Assembly (NCBI GenBank): GCA_913776825.1
Contig: CAJYPV010000031.1
Span: forward strand, 1-64,000
Length of the DNA stretch: 64,000 bases
Direction of reading: 5' to 3'
Source of the DNA: Burkholderiaceae bacterium
Lineage (GTDB): Bacteria > Pseudomonadota > Gammaproteobacteria > Burkholderiales > Burkholderiaceae_C
Below, one piece after another: positions 47,443 through 57,020 of the stretch (the stretch's first letter is position 1; every line of letters starts with the position of its first letter). The notes beneath the pieces are model-generated. The model did no database searches, was not told the origin of the DNA, and saw only the letters and a list, made by a program, of their open reading frames with translations. Both the position numbers and the translations under genes were made by a program.

Positions 47443-48312
47443 TTAGAACTCCAGACCGCGCAGGTATTCGCGGAAGCTGCCACCCAGTTCCGGGTGAGCC
47501 AGCGCGAGCTCGACATTCGCCTGCAGGAAGCCTTCCTTGCTGCCGCAGTCGTAGCGCTTGCCCTCATAGCGATAGGCGAACACCTTCTCGCGGCGCATCA
47601 GCGCGGCGATGCCGTCGGTCAGCTGGATCTCGCCGCCCACGCCGCGCGGCTGGGTCGCGATTTCACGGAAGACGCCCGGGGTCAGGATGTAGCGTCCGGC
47701 CACGGCCAGGCGCGAGGGCGCATCTTCCGGCGCCGGCTTCTCGACCATGTGGGTCAGGTCCATCAGGCGGTCGCTGATCGGCGAGCCGGCCACGATGCCG
47801 TAGCGCTTGGTGTGCTCGGCCGGCACTTCCTGCACGGCGAGGATCGAGGCCTGCCATTCGGAGAACTGGTCCACCATCTGCTTGAGCACCGGCGGCTTGC
47901 CGACCATCAGGTCATCGGCCAGCAAGACCGCGAACGGCTCGTTGACCACGACGCATTGGGCGCACAGCACCGCATGACCCAGGCCCAGGGCCTTCGGCTG
48001 GCGGATGTAGACGCACTCCATGTCGTCAGGCTTGATGGAGTGAACCATCGCCAGCAGTTCCTTCTTGCCGGCGGCTTCGAGTTCGGTTTCGAGCTCAAAC
48101 GCCGTGTCGAAGTGATCCGGGATGGCGCGCTTGTTGCGGCCGTTCACGAAGATCATCTGGCGGATGCCGGCCGCATAGGCCTCTTCCACCGCGTATTGAA
48201 TCAGCGGCTTGTCCACCACCGGCAACATCTCCTTTGGCTGTGCCTTGGTGGCCGGCAGAAAGCGGGTTCCAAGTCCGGCGACGGGAAAGATTGCCTTGTT
48301 GATCAGGGCCAT
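47443..48312 (-). CDS. galU: UTP-glucose-1-phosphate uridylyltransferase
   Basis: This enzyme makes UDP-glucose from UTP and glucose 1-phosphate for envelope polysaccharides and trehalose/galactose metabolism. The 289-residue protein has the nucleotidyltransferase start [20 protein letters not shown] and [10 protein letters not shown]. Further landmarks are [35 protein letters not shown] and [23 protein letters not shown] lies upstream of the ATG. The gene is divergent from the dehydrogenase-like gene, with 84 bases between starts. Confidence 0.96.
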   Translation of the reverse strand: MALINKAIFPVAGLGTRFLPATKAQPKEMLPVVDKPLIQYAVEEAYAAGIRQMIFVNGRNKRAIPDHFDTAFELETELEAAGKKELLAMVHSIKPDDMECVYIRQPKALGLGHAVLCAQCVVVNEPFAVLLADDLMVGKPPVLKQMVDQFSEWQASILAVQEVPAEHTKRYGIVAGSPISDRLMDLTHMVEKPAPEDAPSRLAVAGRYILTPGVFREIATQPRGVGGEIQLTDGIAALMRREKVFAYRYEGKRYDCGSKEGFLQANVELALAHPELGGSFREYLRGLEF

Positions 48313-48396
48313 TTACGTACACTCCCACGGTTGTTGCGCTGGCATTGTTGCATGGCAGCATTGCAAGTAAATCAAACAAACATCTCAAGATCCCTC

Positions 48397-49371
48397 ATGT
48401 CAGTGCTCGTCCTGGAACCGCTGGAGGCAGATGTCCTGGAGTGGCTGGCCGAGCGTCATCAAGTCCTGGCAATGCCCGAACTGGCGGCGGTTCCCTCGGC
48501 CCTGAAAGAGCAGGTCCCGCAGGCCCAGGCAATTCTCTTGCCTGCCTCCATCGCCCTGGATGCCGAGCTGATCCGAAGCGCCCCCCGTTTGAGGGCCGTG
48601 GGCCGCATCAGCGCCGGGGCGGAGAACATCGATCTGGACACCTGCCGCTTCGCCAACATCGAGGTGGTGCGGGCGCCGACGGCCACCGCCTCGGCTGAGG
48701 CCGAGTTCGTGATGGGGGCGCTGCTGTCCCTGCTGCGACGGGTGGCGGTGGAAACCGCCGACGGCGCCTTGGTCGGCCGGGAGTTGGGATGCGCCACGGT
48801 GGGCCTGGTCGGGCTCAGCCCGGCGGCCCGTCAGTTGGCGACCTTGCTGCCGGTTTTTGGTGCGCGCGTGATCGGCTATGACCCGGGGCTGCACCATGCC
48901 GATCCGCTGTGGGCGCAATGGGGCATCGAGCCCTACGGTCTGCGGGAGCTGATGCAGGCGGCCGACGCGGTCAGCGTGCAGCTGGCCTACTTCCCGCGGT
49001 ATCGCGGACTGATGGGGGAGCGGGTGCTCGGCTATTGCAAACCGTCACAAGTGCTGGTGTCGATTTCGCATTCCGCGCTGTTCGACGAGCAGGCGCTGGC
49101 CGATGCGCTGCATGGCGGCCGATTGCTGGCCGCCTGGTTCGATTTGATGGAGCCCGGCTTGATGGAGCCGGGACGCCCGTTGCACGGCGCGCCTGGATTG
49201 CAGGTCACGCCGCGCCTGGCGACCACGACCCGCGAATCACGCATGCGGGCCGCCTGGAGCGTGGTGAGGAGGATCTCGGAGATCCTCTCAACCCCCGAGC
49301 CTCAGGCCGAGTTCAGGCCGACGGTGCCAGGCGTGCTAGCTGTTCCTGCAGGCGAGCCACGGTGGCGCTGA
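48397..49371 (+). CDS. 2-Hydroxyacid dehydrogenase-like protein, probably inactive
   Basis: A 324-residue protein with the fold pattern of D-isomer 2-hydroxyacid dehydrogenases (SerA/PdxB-like), for example [20 protein letters not shown] and [20 protein letters not shown]. Key residues are changed. The dinucleotide motif GxGxxG is GLSPAA (residues 139-144). The catalytic arginine of xSRGxxVD is His225 ([10 protein letters not shown]). The catalytic histidine of TPHxxx is Arg273 (TPRLAT). It may bind a ligand without catalysis. The 3' end overlaps the convergent valS gene by 59 bases. Confidence 0.8.
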   Translation: MSVLVLEPLEADVLEWLAERHQVLAMPELAAVPSALKEQVPQAQAILLPASIALDAELIRSAPRLRAVGRISAGAENIDLDTCRFANIEVVRAPTATASAEAEFVMGALLSLLRRVAVETADGALVGRELGCATVGLVGLSPAARQLATLLPVFGARVIGYDPGLHHADPLWAQWGIEPYGLRELMQAADAVSVQLAYFPRYRGLMGERVLGYCKPSQVLVSISHSALFDEQALADALHGGRLLAAWFDLMEPGLMEPGRPLHGAPGLQVTPRLATTTRESRMRAAWSVVRRISEILSTPEPQAEFRPTVPGVLAVPAGEPRWR

Positions 49372-52171
49372 AGTCGGCGATGCGCTGACGTTCCTGCTCC
49401 ACCACGGCGGCTGGCGCGCGCGCCACGAAGCTCTCGTTGCTCAGCTTGGCGTTGGCCTTGGTCACTTCGCCTTCCAGGCGCGCGATTTCCTTGGAGATCC
49501 GCGCGCGTTCGGCCTCGACGTCGATCTCCACCTTCAGCGCCAGACGCGCGGCGCCATGCACCAGCACCGGAGCCATCGCGCTTTGCTGGTTGAAGGCGGC
49601 TTCGTCGTCGATCAATTCCACCGACTGCAACTTGGCCAGCACCTTCAAGGCCGGCGCCGCGTCGCGCAGGAAGCTCAGGTCGCCGGTCACCAGCAGGGGC
49701 ACACGGTCCGACGGGCTCAGGCCCATCTCGCCGCGCAAGCTGCGGCAGGTGCCGACCACCGACTTGAGCTGCTCGACCCAGGCGATCGATTGTTCGTCTA
49801 TGCGCTCGGGGGCGGCGACCGGGTAGGCGGCCGTGACGAGGTACTCCGTGGACTTGCGGCCCGCGATCGGAGCGACGGTCTGCCAGAGCTCTTCGGTGAT
49901 GAAGGGCGCGATCGGGTGCAGCAGGCGCAGGATGGTCTCCAGCACCCGAATCAGCGTGCGGCGCGTGGCGCGCTGAGCGGCCTCATCGCATTGGGCCTGC
50001 GCGGTCTGCAGCTGCACCTTGCTGATTTCGAGGTACCAGTCGCAGTACTCGTCCCAGACGAAGGCGTAGATGGCATTGGCGACCTGATCCAGCCGGTAAT
50101 CGGCAAAGCCCTGCGCCACCGCCAGCTCGACCTTCTGCAGCTCGCTGACGATCCAGCGATCCGCCTGGCTGAAGCGCAGGTAACCGTGCGCGGCGCCACC
50201 CGGCGCGCATTGCTCCTTGGTGTGCTCGGTCAGGCCGCAATCCTGACCCTCGGTGTTCATCAAGACGAACTTGGTCGCGTTCCAGAGCTTGTTGCAGAAA
50301 TTGCGATAGCCCTCGCAGCGCTTGCTGTCGAAGTTGACGCTGCGGCCCAGCGTGGCCATGGCCGCGAAGGTGAAGCGCAGGGCATCGGCGCCGTAGCCGG
50401 GGATGCCCTCCGGGAATTCCTTCTCGGTGGCCTTGCGCACCTTGGGGGCGGTCTCGGGGCGACGCAGGCCCTGGGTGCGCTTTTCCAGCAGTTCCGGCAG
50501 GGCGATGCCGTCGATCAGGTCGACGGGATCCAGCACATTGCCCTCGGACTTGCTCATCTTCTTGCCCTGCGCATCCAGCACCAGGCCGTGGATGTACACA
50601 TGCTTGAAGGGCACCTTGCCGGTGAAATGCTTGGTCATCATGATCATCCGGGCGACCCAGAAGAAGATGATGTCGTAGCCCGTGACCAGCACCGATGAGG
50701 GCAGGAACAGATCTTGTTCCAGCGTCTTTTCCGGCCAGCCGAGGGTGGAGAAGGGCACCAGCGCGGACGAGTACCAGGTGTCCAGCACGTCTTCGTCGCG
50801 GGTGAGGGCGCCGCTGTAGCCGGAGGCGTCCGCCTTGGCGCGGGCTTCGGCTTCGTCATGGGCGACGAAGATCTCGCCGTTGTCGCCGTACCAGGCGGGA
50901 ATCTGATGGCCCCACCACAGCTGGCGCGAGATGCACCAGTCCTGGATGTTGGTCATCCACTGGTTGTAGGTGTTGACCCAGTTCTCGGGCACGAACTTGA
51001 CTTCGCCGCTGGCGACGACCTCGATCGCCTTCTGTGCGATGCTCTTGCCATCGGCGCCCGGCTTGCTGGTGGCGACGAACCATTGGTCGGTCAGCATCGG
51101 CTCGATCACCTGGCCGGTGCGGGTGCAGCGCGGCACCATCAGCTTGTGCTTCTTTACCTCCACCAGCAGCGCCTGCGCTTCCAGCTCCGCCACGATCTGC
51201 TTGCGGGCCGCGAAGCGGTCCAGGCCGCGATAGGCGGCGGGGATCTCTTCCAGCGTGTCGACGACGGTCGCTTCCAGCGTGAAGATGGTGATCATCGGCA
51301 GCTGATGACGCAGACCGACCTGGTAGTCGTTGGTGTCGTGGGCGGGGGTGACCTTCACCACGCCGGTGCCGAAGGCCTTGTCGACATAGTCGTCCGCGAT
51401 CACCGGCACCAGACGGCCGGTGATGGGCAGCCGGACCTGCCGACCGATCAGATGCTGGTAGCGCTCATCCTCCGGATGGACCATGACGGCGGTGTCGCCC
51501 AGCATGGTTTCGGGACGGGTGGTGGCCACGACCAGGGTCTCGTCGCCCTCGGCCATCGGATAGCGGATGTGCCACAGCGAGCCGTCTTCTTCCTCGCTCT
51601 CGACTTCCAGGTCGGAGACGGCGGATTTGAGGATCGGGTCCCAGCTGACCAGCCGCTTGCCGCGGTAGATCAGGCCTTCGGCATGCAGTTTCACGAAGGT
51701 GTCGGTCACCACCTTGGACAGCTTCTCGTCCATGGTGAAGTACTCGTGCTCCCACGAGACCGAGTCGCCCATGCGGCGCATCTGGTGGGTGATGGTGTTG
51801 CCGGATTCCTGCTTCCATTCCCAGACGCGGGCGACGAAGTTCTTGCGGCCCAGGTCATGGCGGCTCTGGCCCTGTCCCTGCAGTTGGCGCTCCACCACGA
51901 TCTGGGTCGCGATGCCGGCGTGGTCGGTGCCGGGCACCCACAGCGTGTTCTGGCCGCGCATGCGGTGATAGCGGGTCAACGAGTCCATGATGGTCTGGTT
52001 GAACGCATGGCCCATGTGCAGCGTGCCGGTGACGTTGGGCGGCGGAAGCTGGATGCTGAACGAGTCGCGGGACGGGTCCAGCGTGGGCTTGTACAGGCCC
52101 TTGGACTCCCACAACGGGCCCCAATGGGCTTCGAGGGAGGCGGGTTCGAAGGACTTCGCGAGTTCAGTCAT
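49313..52171 (-). CDS. valS: Valyl-tRNA synthetase
   Basis: A class I aminoacyl-tRNA synthetase, 952 residues. The HIGH-type motif is [15 protein letters not shown] and the KMSKS motif is [20 protein letters not shown]. The editing domain contains [20 protein letters not shown], and the C-terminal coiled-coil arm ([20 protein letters not shown] ...) is present. The ATG at 52171 gives [17 protein letters not shown], the usual N terminus. Its last 59 bases overlap the convergent dehydrogenase-like gene. Confidence 0.98.
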   Translation of the reverse strand: MTELAKSFEPASLEAHWGPLWESKGLYKPTLDPSRDSFSIQLPPPNVTGTLHMGHAFNQTIMDSLTRYHRMRGQNTLWVPGTDHAGIATQIVVERQLQGQGQSRHDLGRKNFVARVWEWKQESGNTITHQMRRMGDSVSWEHEYFTMDEKLSKVVTDTFVKLHAEGLIYRGKRLVSWDPILKSAVSDLEVESEEEDGSLWHIRYPMAEGDETLVVATTRPETMLGDTAVMVHPEDERYQHLIGRQVRLPITGRLVPVIADDYVDKAFGTGVVKVTPAHDTNDYQVGLRHQLPMITIFTLEATVVDTLEEIPAAYRGLDRFAARKQIVAELEAQALLVEVKKHKLMVPRCTRTGQVIEPMLTDQWFVATSKPGADGKSIAQKAIEVVASGEVKFVPENWVNTYNQWMTNIQDWCISRQLWWGHQIPAWYGDNGEIFVAHDEAEARAKADASGYSGALTRDEDVLDTWYSSALVPFSTLGWPEKTLEQDLFLPSSVLVTGYDIIFFWVARMIMMTKHFTGKVPFKHVYIHGLVLDAQGKKMSKSEGNVLDPVDLIDGIALPELLEKRTQGLRRPETAPKVRKATEKEFPEGIPGYGADALRFTFAAMATLGRSVNFDSKRCEGYRNFCNKLWNATKFVLMNTEGQDCGLTEHTKEQCAPGGAAHGYLRFSQADRWIVSELQKVELAVAQGFADYRLDQVANAIYAFVWDEYCDWYLEISKVQLQTAQAQCDEAAQRATRRTLIRVLETILRLLHPIAPFITEELWQTVAPIAGRKSTEYLVTAAYPVAAPERIDEQSIAWVEQLKSVVGTCRSLRGEMGLSPSDRVPLLVTGDLSFLRDAAPALKVLAKLQSVELIDDEAAFNQQSAMAPVLVHGAARLALKVEIDVEAERARISKEIARLEGEVTKANAKLSNESFVARAPAAVVEQERQRIADFSATVARLQEQLARLAPSA

Positions 52172-52534
52172 GGAGCAGCGGCGCCGCCAGGGCGCAGTCA
52201 ACGGAACGGGAGGACGACGCCGGGTTGGGCTGGTCGTCCGTGGTGATTCGGGGTGAGGATCGATTGTAGAGGGCGGGCACCGGGGAAACCGGGCTCGGCG
52301 AGGACCCGCATGGGGGACGCGGCGGGGGAGGCGGATGTCCCCCCATCGATGCGGATCCGGGGCGTCCGGCCCGCCGGAGGGGCGCGTGTGACGGTGTTTT
52401 TCCGGGCGGCCCGGCGTTGAAACAAAACGACAAACAGCGATACGGCGGCGAGATGCCGGCGCGGGCGGCGACGGGAATGATTCACCTCATTCGTTCACCG
52501 CCCCGACACCGGGGCTTTACCCAGGAATCGCACC
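52172..52534. other. Intergenic region between valS and the Cpx-like operon
   Basis: About 363 bases without a supported gene, divergent on both sides. A possible plus-strand promoter is TTGAAA (52417-52422), 16 bases, GATACG (52439-52444). A CCCCG/CGGGG hairpin (52502-52515) lies just before the ribosome-binding site AGGA of the next gene. Confidence 0.5.
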
Positions 52535-53329
52535 ATGCCTCTGTTCCATCGCTGGAGCCGTCACCACCATGAAGCTCACGCTCACCACCGCCACCCTGCT
52601 GACCTCGGCGCTGTCGGCGCTGTGCCTCACCCTGGCGCCTGCTCGCCAATGTCCGCCGTTGCCGGCTTCCATCGCTTCGGTGGCTTCGGCGGCCTTCCCC
52701 CAGGCTGGGGCTTCGGCCATCACGCTCCCTACGGCCATCACGGCCACCACGGCCATCACGGCCACCACGGCCACCACGGCCAGCACGGCCAGCACGGCCA
52801 CCACGGCCACCACGGCCACCATGGCCATTTTGGATGGCACGGGGAACCTGCGTCGGGTCCGTTCGGAGACGGCTTGGACCCGCACGCCGGTCCAGGCTGG
52901 TGGCAGCGGATCGGTCTCCGTTGGGGCAGCGGTTCGCGGTCCCATCGTCACCACGGCGAGCGGGGACGCCGCGCCGGCCATCACTTGTACGCACGAGCCT
53001 GTGCCTTTCTGGACCTGAGCGATTCCCAGCAAGCGCTGCTGAAAACGCTGTTCGACGCCTGGCAGGCGCCGCGGCGGGCGATGAAGGCGCTGGCGAAGGG
53101 GCCGGAAGTCGCGCAACTGTTCGAGACCGACAGCTTCCGCCGCGACGAGGCCCAGGCGCTGTTCGATGCCCAGGTCGACGCGCTGCGCCAGGCCGGCCCG
53201 GACCTGGTGACCGCACTCGGTGACTTTTTCGATGCCCTGGACTTCGAGCAGCAGCAGGCGCTGCGCTTCCTGCTGCGGCGCCTGCGTCGGCGAGGCGTCG
53301 ATGCCGCCGTGCGAGGAGCCGGCCTGTGA
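52535..53329 (+). CDS. His-repeat Spy/CpxP-like protein (probably frameshifted near the 5' end)
   Basis: The intact frame encodes 264 residues. A Gly/His repeat region (GHHGHHGHHG-type, about residues 66-100) is followed by a helical domain (FLDLSDSQQALLKTLFDAWQ ... FDALDFEQQQALRFLLRRL). That domain resembles Spy/CpxP periplasmic chaperones or metal sensors. No signal peptide exists in this frame. However, an overlapping frame starting at ATG 52569 encodes MKLTLTTATLLTSALSALCL, a good signal peptide with G/C-biased third positions that are lost after about 52637. A one-base shift there would join it to GACSPMSAV and create a lipobox (LGAC). AGGA lies 8 bases before ATG 52535. The following ferredoxin gene overlaps the stop. 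Confidence 0.7.
   Translation: MPLFHRWSRHHHEAHAHHRHPADLGAVGAVPHPGACSPMSAVAGFHRFGGFGGLPPGWGFGHHAPYGHHGHHGHHGHHGHHGQHGQHGHHGHHGHHGHFGWHGEPASGPFGDGLDPHAGPGWWQRIGLRWGSGSRSHRHHGERGRRAGHHLYARACAFLDLSDSQQALLKTLFDAWQAPRRAMKALAKGPEVAQLFETDSFRRDEAQALFDAQVDALRQAGPDLVTALGDFFDALDFEQQQALRFLLRRLRRRGVDAAVRGAGL
52731..52826 (+). repeat. 9-bp tandem repeats encoding Gly-His-His units
   Basis: About ten copies of a 9-bp unit close to CGGCCACCA, with CAT or CAG variants, run in tandem inside the His-rich gene. In frame they encode GHH or GQH triplets. Such arrays can change copy number by slippage. Confidence 0.9.
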
Positions 53330-53676
53330 GTCGCGCGTGGGAGCGCCTGATCAGCCAGCGCGAGCCGTGCCGGCAACCGCCGGGCGTGATCCAGCCGCGC
53401 ATCGACCGCAATCGCTGCGAAGGCAAGGGCGATTGCGTGGCAGTCTGCCCGCATGACGTGTTCGTGCTGGGCGTGCTGCCCAAGTCGGACCGACAAGGCC
53501 TGAGCCTGATTGGAAAACTCAAAGGCATGGCCCATGGTTGGGAGCAGGCCTTCACGCCGAATGCCGAGGCCTGTCAGGCCTGCGGTCACTGCGTGAAAGC
53601 CTGTCCGGAACGCGCGATCACGCTCGTCCGCCGTGTGCACAATGGATGGCACGATGCACCGCTTGCTCTTGATTGA
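53326..53676 (+). CDS. Ferredoxin-type protein with two [4Fe-4S] clusters
   Basis: A 116-residue protein with two cluster-binding motifs, C-x5-C-x3-C type (RCEGKGDCVAVCPHDVF) and C-x2-C-x2-C-x3-C (CQACGHCVKACPERAI). About 45 residues separate the two motifs. The GTG start overlaps the stop of the His-rich gene (GTGA), indicating coupling. Its 3' end overlaps the response-regulator gene. A ferredoxin inside a Cpx-like operon is unusual and could supply or sense redox/iron-sulfur state (inference). Confidence 0.85.
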   Translation: MSRAWERLISQREPCRQPPGVIQPRIDRNRCEGKGDCVAVCPHDVFVLGVLPKSDRQGLSLIGKLKGMAHGWEQAFTPNAEACQACGHCVKACPERAITLVRRVHNGWHDAPLALD

Positions 53677-54355
53677 TGACGACGAGGCGCTGGCCGCGCC
53701 CCTGACGCAGTACCTCGCGCGATTCGATTTCGAGTTGATCGCCGTGACCCGCCCCAGCGCCGCCTTGCAGCGACTGGCCCAGGAGCCCTTCGATGCGCTG
53801 ATCCTGGATGGGATGCTGCCGGAGATGGACGGCTTTGCCTTCTGCAAGCAATTGCGAGGCGGTCAGATGCCGTGGCGGGAGATTCCGATCCTGATGCTGA
53901 CCGCTCGGGGCGATCTGACCGATCGGGTGGTCGGTCTGGAGCTGGGCGCGGACGACTACCTGGCCAAGCCTTTCGAGCCTCGCGAACTGGCGGCGCGGCT
54001 GCAGACGATCTTGCGCCGCACGCGTCTGTCGCCGGCCGCTGCGGGGCCCTCGACGCTGATGCGGTTCGAGGGGCTGCAGATCGACACCGCCCGGCGCCAG
54101 GTGATGTCCGACGCCGGCCCGATCGAGCTGACCAGTACCGAATACGACTTGCTGGCGCTGCTGGCCCGCGAGCCGGGTCGCGTCTTCTCGCGCGATGAGA
54201 TCCTGAATCGCCTGCGGGGTCAGGAGGCCGACCTCTACACCCGCGCGGTCGACATCCTGGTCAGCCGCCTGCGCAAGAAGCTGGAACCGGTGGACGCGCT
54301 GAAAACGCTGCGCAACGCGGGCTATTGCTTCGCGCTGCCCGAGGTGGCGACATGA
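53654..54355 (+). CDS. OmpR-family response regulator, CpxR/RstA-like
   Basis: A 233-residue two-component regulator. The receiver domain has the acidic pair DDD near the N terminus, phospho-acceptor D52 in ALILDGMLPEMDG, and the conserved Thr and Lys in LMLTARG and DYLAKPFEPREL. The C-terminal winged helix includes LTSTEYDLLALLAREPGRVF and YTRAVDILVSRLRKKLEP. ATG at 53654 gives MHRLLLIDDDEAL; ATG at 53642 and GTG at 53633 are in frame and possible. The kinase start overlaps its stop (ATGA). Confidence 0.92.
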   Translation: MHRLLLIDDDEALAAPLTQYLARFDFELIAVTRPSAALQRLAQEPFDALILDGMLPEMDGFAFCKQLRGGQMPWREIPILMLTARGDLTDRVVGLELGADDYLAKPFEPRELAARLQTILRRTRLSPAAAGPSTLMRFEGLQIDTARRQVMSDAGPIELTSTEYDLLALLAREPGRVFSRDEILNRLRGQEADLYTRAVDILVSRLRKKLEPVDALKTLRNAGYCFALPEVAT

Positions 54356-55680
54356 GGCGCGGTCCGCCGCCTGACCCGCGCTGGCCGCGCGAACCTGGGC
54401 GCGAGGCGGAGACCGGGCGCGACGATGCATCGCCGTGGTCGGGCGGGCCGGGTCACGCCGATCGGCCGGGTCGAGGTGGACCCGCCCGCCATACCGCGCA
54501 CCCGGGCTATCCCGGTCACGGCGGCCATCCCGGCGGTTTGGGGCAGGGCCCCGGCTGGAATCCCCGCGCACGGATGAGCCGGGCCCGGGCGCGCAAGCTG
54601 CGGCGGCTTCAGCAGATGGCCCGCTGGGCCGAGATGGACGCCGGCGCGCTCCACGCGCATCGGGACTGGCAGGCGCATTGGCGCTGGCAATGGCGGGTGC
54701 GCCATCGCTGGCATCAGCGCTGGCATCGGCATCATGCGCAGTTCCAGCGCTCGCTCGGCGCCCGGCTGATCGGCATCTTCCTGGTGCTCGCGCTGTTGAG
54801 CAGCCTGATCCTGTGGGGATCGATGCAATCCGATTACGGCTTGCTCTGGGCGATTCCGGCCTTGTTCATCGTGACCGGGCTGGCCTATGGCGGCATCCGT
54901 CACATGGTCCGGCCGCTGCGGGCCTTGGCGGCGGGCGCGGAGGCCTTCGGGCAGGGCGATCTGACCCATCGGGTGCCGATTTTTCATCGCGATGAAATCG
55001 GCGACCTGGCGCTGCGCTTCAACCAGATGGCGGCGGACATCCAGGCCATGCTGGACGGCAAGCGGGCGTTGCTGCTGGCGATCAGCCATGAGCTGCGCAG
55101 TCCGCTGACGCGGGCTCGACTGCACGCGGAACTCGTCGCGGAAGGTGGCTCCAAGGAGGCCCTGCTGGATGAGCTGGGCCAGATGCGCGATCTGATCAGC
55201 GGCTTGCTGGAGACCGAACGGTTGGGCAGCGGCCACCGGGCGCTGCAACTGGCGCCGGTGGATCTGGTGGAGCTGGCGAGGGAGCAAGCGCAACCGGGCG
55301 TGGTGCTGGCGTTGCAGGACGGCTTGCCCCTGTTGTCGCTGGATCGGGTGCGGATGCAATTGCTGTTGCGCAACCTGATCCACAACGCGCTGCGCCACAA
55401 CGATTCGTCGCGGGGTCCGGTGGCGCTGTCGGTGGAGCGGGCGGCGGACGCGGGCAGCGGCGTGATCATCCGGGTGCGCGACCACGGACCGGGCGTGCCG
55501 CCCGAGGCGCTGGCCCAACTGGGCCAGCCGTTCTACCGGCCCGATGAAGCCCGCAGCCGCAGCGACGGTGGCGTGGGTCTGGGCTTGTCGCTGTGTCGGC
55601 TGGTCGCCGAGGCCCATGGCAGCCGGCTGGAGCTGAGGAATGTCGATCCGGGTTTCGAGGCGACGGTGCGGCTGGGCTAG
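54352..55680 (+). CDS. Sensor histidine kinase, CpxA-like
   Basis: A 442-residue kinase. A long N-terminal cytoplasmic part (about 140 residues) is Pro/Gly/Arg-rich and then His/Trp-rich (WQAHWRWQWRVRHRWHQRWH). Two membrane helices (LIGIFLVLALLSSLILWGS and IPALFIVTGLAYGGI) are separated by only about 10 residues, so there is almost no periplasmic domain. HAMP, phospho-acceptor H246 in AISHELRSPLTRARL, the N box NALRHN, and G boxes DHGPGVPPEAL and GVGLGLSL follow. The start overlaps the regulator stop. The signal may be sensed by the His-rich partner protein (inference). Confidence 0.93.
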   Translation: MRRGPPPDPRWPREPGREAETGRDDASPWSGGPGHADRPGRGGPARHTAHPGYPGHGGHPGGLGQGPGWNPRARMSRARARKLRRLQQMARWAEMDAGALHAHRDWQAHWRWQWRVRHRWHQRWHRHHAQFQRSLGARLIGIFLVLALLSSLILWGSMQSDYGLLWAIPALFIVTGLAYGGIRHMVRPLRALAAGAEAFGQGDLTHRVPIFHRDEIGDLALRFNQMAADIQAMLDGKRALLLAISHELRSPLTRARLHAELVAEGGSKEALLDELGQMRDLISGLLETERLGSGHRALQLAPVDLVELAREQAQPGVVLALQDGLPLLSLDRVRMQLLLRNLIHNALRHNDSSRGPVALSVERAADAGSGVIIRVRDHGPGVPPEALAQLGQPFYRPDEARSRSDGGVGLGLSLCRLVAEAHGSRLELRNVDPGFEATVRLG

Positions 55681-55772
55681 GACGGCGATGGCGCCCTCGG
55701 GCCGCTCGACCGCACGATCGGCTGATCGCTCGACGGCCTGATTGCCAGACCAGTGAATCGCCGGAAAGCAAG

Positions 55773-55804
55773 AAGGGCCCGCGCCAATGACGGCGCGGGC
55801 CCTT
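55773..55804. terminator. GC-rich terminator between kinase and guaC
   Basis: AAGGGCCCGCGCC pairs with GGCGCGGGCCCTT around AATGAC, followed by a short T run. It sits between convergent genes and could serve both. Confidence 0.75.
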
Positions 55805-55876
55805 TCAGCGTTGGCGATCCGCAGGGCGCCCTCAGCGCATGGCGTCAGGCGATCTGCAGTCTGGTGCCTCGAAGCT

Positions 55877-56854
55877 TCACATGAACAGATGCTCGCCGGC
55901 GTTCTCGCCGCCCAGCACCACGTAGTTCACCTTCCGCAGGTCGCCGAGGCTGCGGCCGCCGGCGTAGGAAATGGAGCTCTGCACATCCTCTTCCATCTCG
56001 CGCAGCGTGTCGGCGAGCTTGCCCTTGACCGGCTCCAGGATGCGCTTGCCTTCCACATGCTTGTATTCGCCCTTGTTGAAGTCGGAGGCCGAGCCGTAAT
56101 ACTCTTTGTAGAGCCGGCCATCCACTTCCACCGTCGCGCCCGGCGATTCCTCATGGCCGGCGAACAGCGAGCCGACCATCACCATCGCGGCGCCGAAGCG
56201 CACGCTCTTGGCGATGTCGCCGTGATGGCGGATGCCGCCGTCGGCAATGATGGGTTTGGTGGCCACGCGGGCGCACCACTTGAGCGCCGAGAGCTGCCAG
56301 CCGCCGGTGCCGAAGCCGGTTTTCAGGCGGGTGATGCACACCTTGCCGGGTCCGATGCCGACCTTGGTGGCATCCGCGCCCCAGTTTTCCAGGTCGATGA
56401 CGCCTTCCGGCGTGCCGACGTTGCCGGCGATCACGAAGGTCTGGGGCAGCTTGTGCTTGATGTGCGCGATCATGCGCTGCACCGAATCGGCATGGCCGTG
56501 GGCAATGTCGATGGTGATGTAGTCCGCGCCGAGGCCTTCGGCGGCCAGGCGGTCGATCAGCTCGACATCCGCCGCCTTCACGCCGGCGCTGATCGAGACG
56601 AACAGGCCCTTGTCGCGCATCTTCCGGGCGTAGGCGACCGCGTCCAGATCGAAGCGGTGCATCACGTAGAAGTAGCCGTTGGCGGCCAGCCATTCGGTGA
56701 TGGATTCATCCACCACGGTTTTCATGTTGGCCGGTACCACCGGCAACTTGAATCGGCGGGGTCCGAACTCCACGCCGGCGTCGCATTCGCTCCGGCTTTC
56801 CACCCGGCACTTGCGGGGCAGCAGGAGGATGTTGTCGTAGTCAAAGATTTCCAT
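55877..56854 (-). CDS. guaC: GMP reductase
   Basis: This enzyme converts GMP to IMP with NADPH in purine salvage. The 325-residue protein has the IMPDH/GMPR barrel start [20 protein letters not shown]. Then come [15 protein letters not shown], the conserved [20 protein letters not shown] with the catalytic cysteine, and [20 protein letters not shown]. No CBS domains are present, which with the length favours GuaC over IMP dehydrogenase. The ATG at 56854 gives MEIFDYDN; the upstream in-frame sequence includes a terminator and is not coding. Confidence 0.92.
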   Translation of the reverse strand: MEIFDYDNILLLPRKCRVESRSECDAGVEFGPRRFKLPVVPANMKTVVDESITEWLAANGYFYVMHRFDLDAVAYARKMRDKGLFVSISAGVKAADVELIDRLAAEGLGADYITIDIAHGHADSVQRMIAHIKHKLPQTFVIAGNVGTPEGVIDLENWGADATKVGIGPGKVCITRLKTGFGTGGWQLSALKWCARVATKPIIADGGIRHHGDIAKSVRFGAAMVMVGSLFAGHEESPGATVEVDGRLYKEYYGSASDFNKGEYKHVEGKRILEPVKGKLADTLREMEEDVQSSISYAGGRSLGDLRKVNYVVLGGENAGEHLFM

Positions 56855-56989
56855 GGTCCAAAGTCGCGTCCAAAAATCGCAGCGGGAACTGCGAGTGGGG
56901 CCTGCGTTCATGCAGTGCAAGCCCTGGGCTGCGAGCGCTTGACTTGGGACCTGGTGCTTGTGCGCGCCGCCGCAGGGCGGAGCGGGCAC

Positions 56990-57020
56990 AAAAAAACCGG
57001 GTCCCAAAATTTGGGCCCGG
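56990..57020 (-). terminator. Minus-strand intrinsic terminator in the guaC leader
   Basis: Read on the minus strand, CCGGGCCCAAA pairs with TTTGGGACCCGG (one bulged base) and is followed by seven T residues. It lies 136 bases upstream of the guaC start, in the same direction. A TAGAAT hexamer lies just before it at 57032-57027. It may be an attenuator or the end of a short RNA. Confidence 0.75.

Noticed and set aside
52569-53018. Ala/Thr-rich 149-residue frame overlapping the His-repeat gene as an independent gene
   Set aside because: Past about residue 23 it only mirrors the 9-bp repeat in another frame and its codon bias collapses. It is treated as the displaced signal peptide of the His-rich gene.
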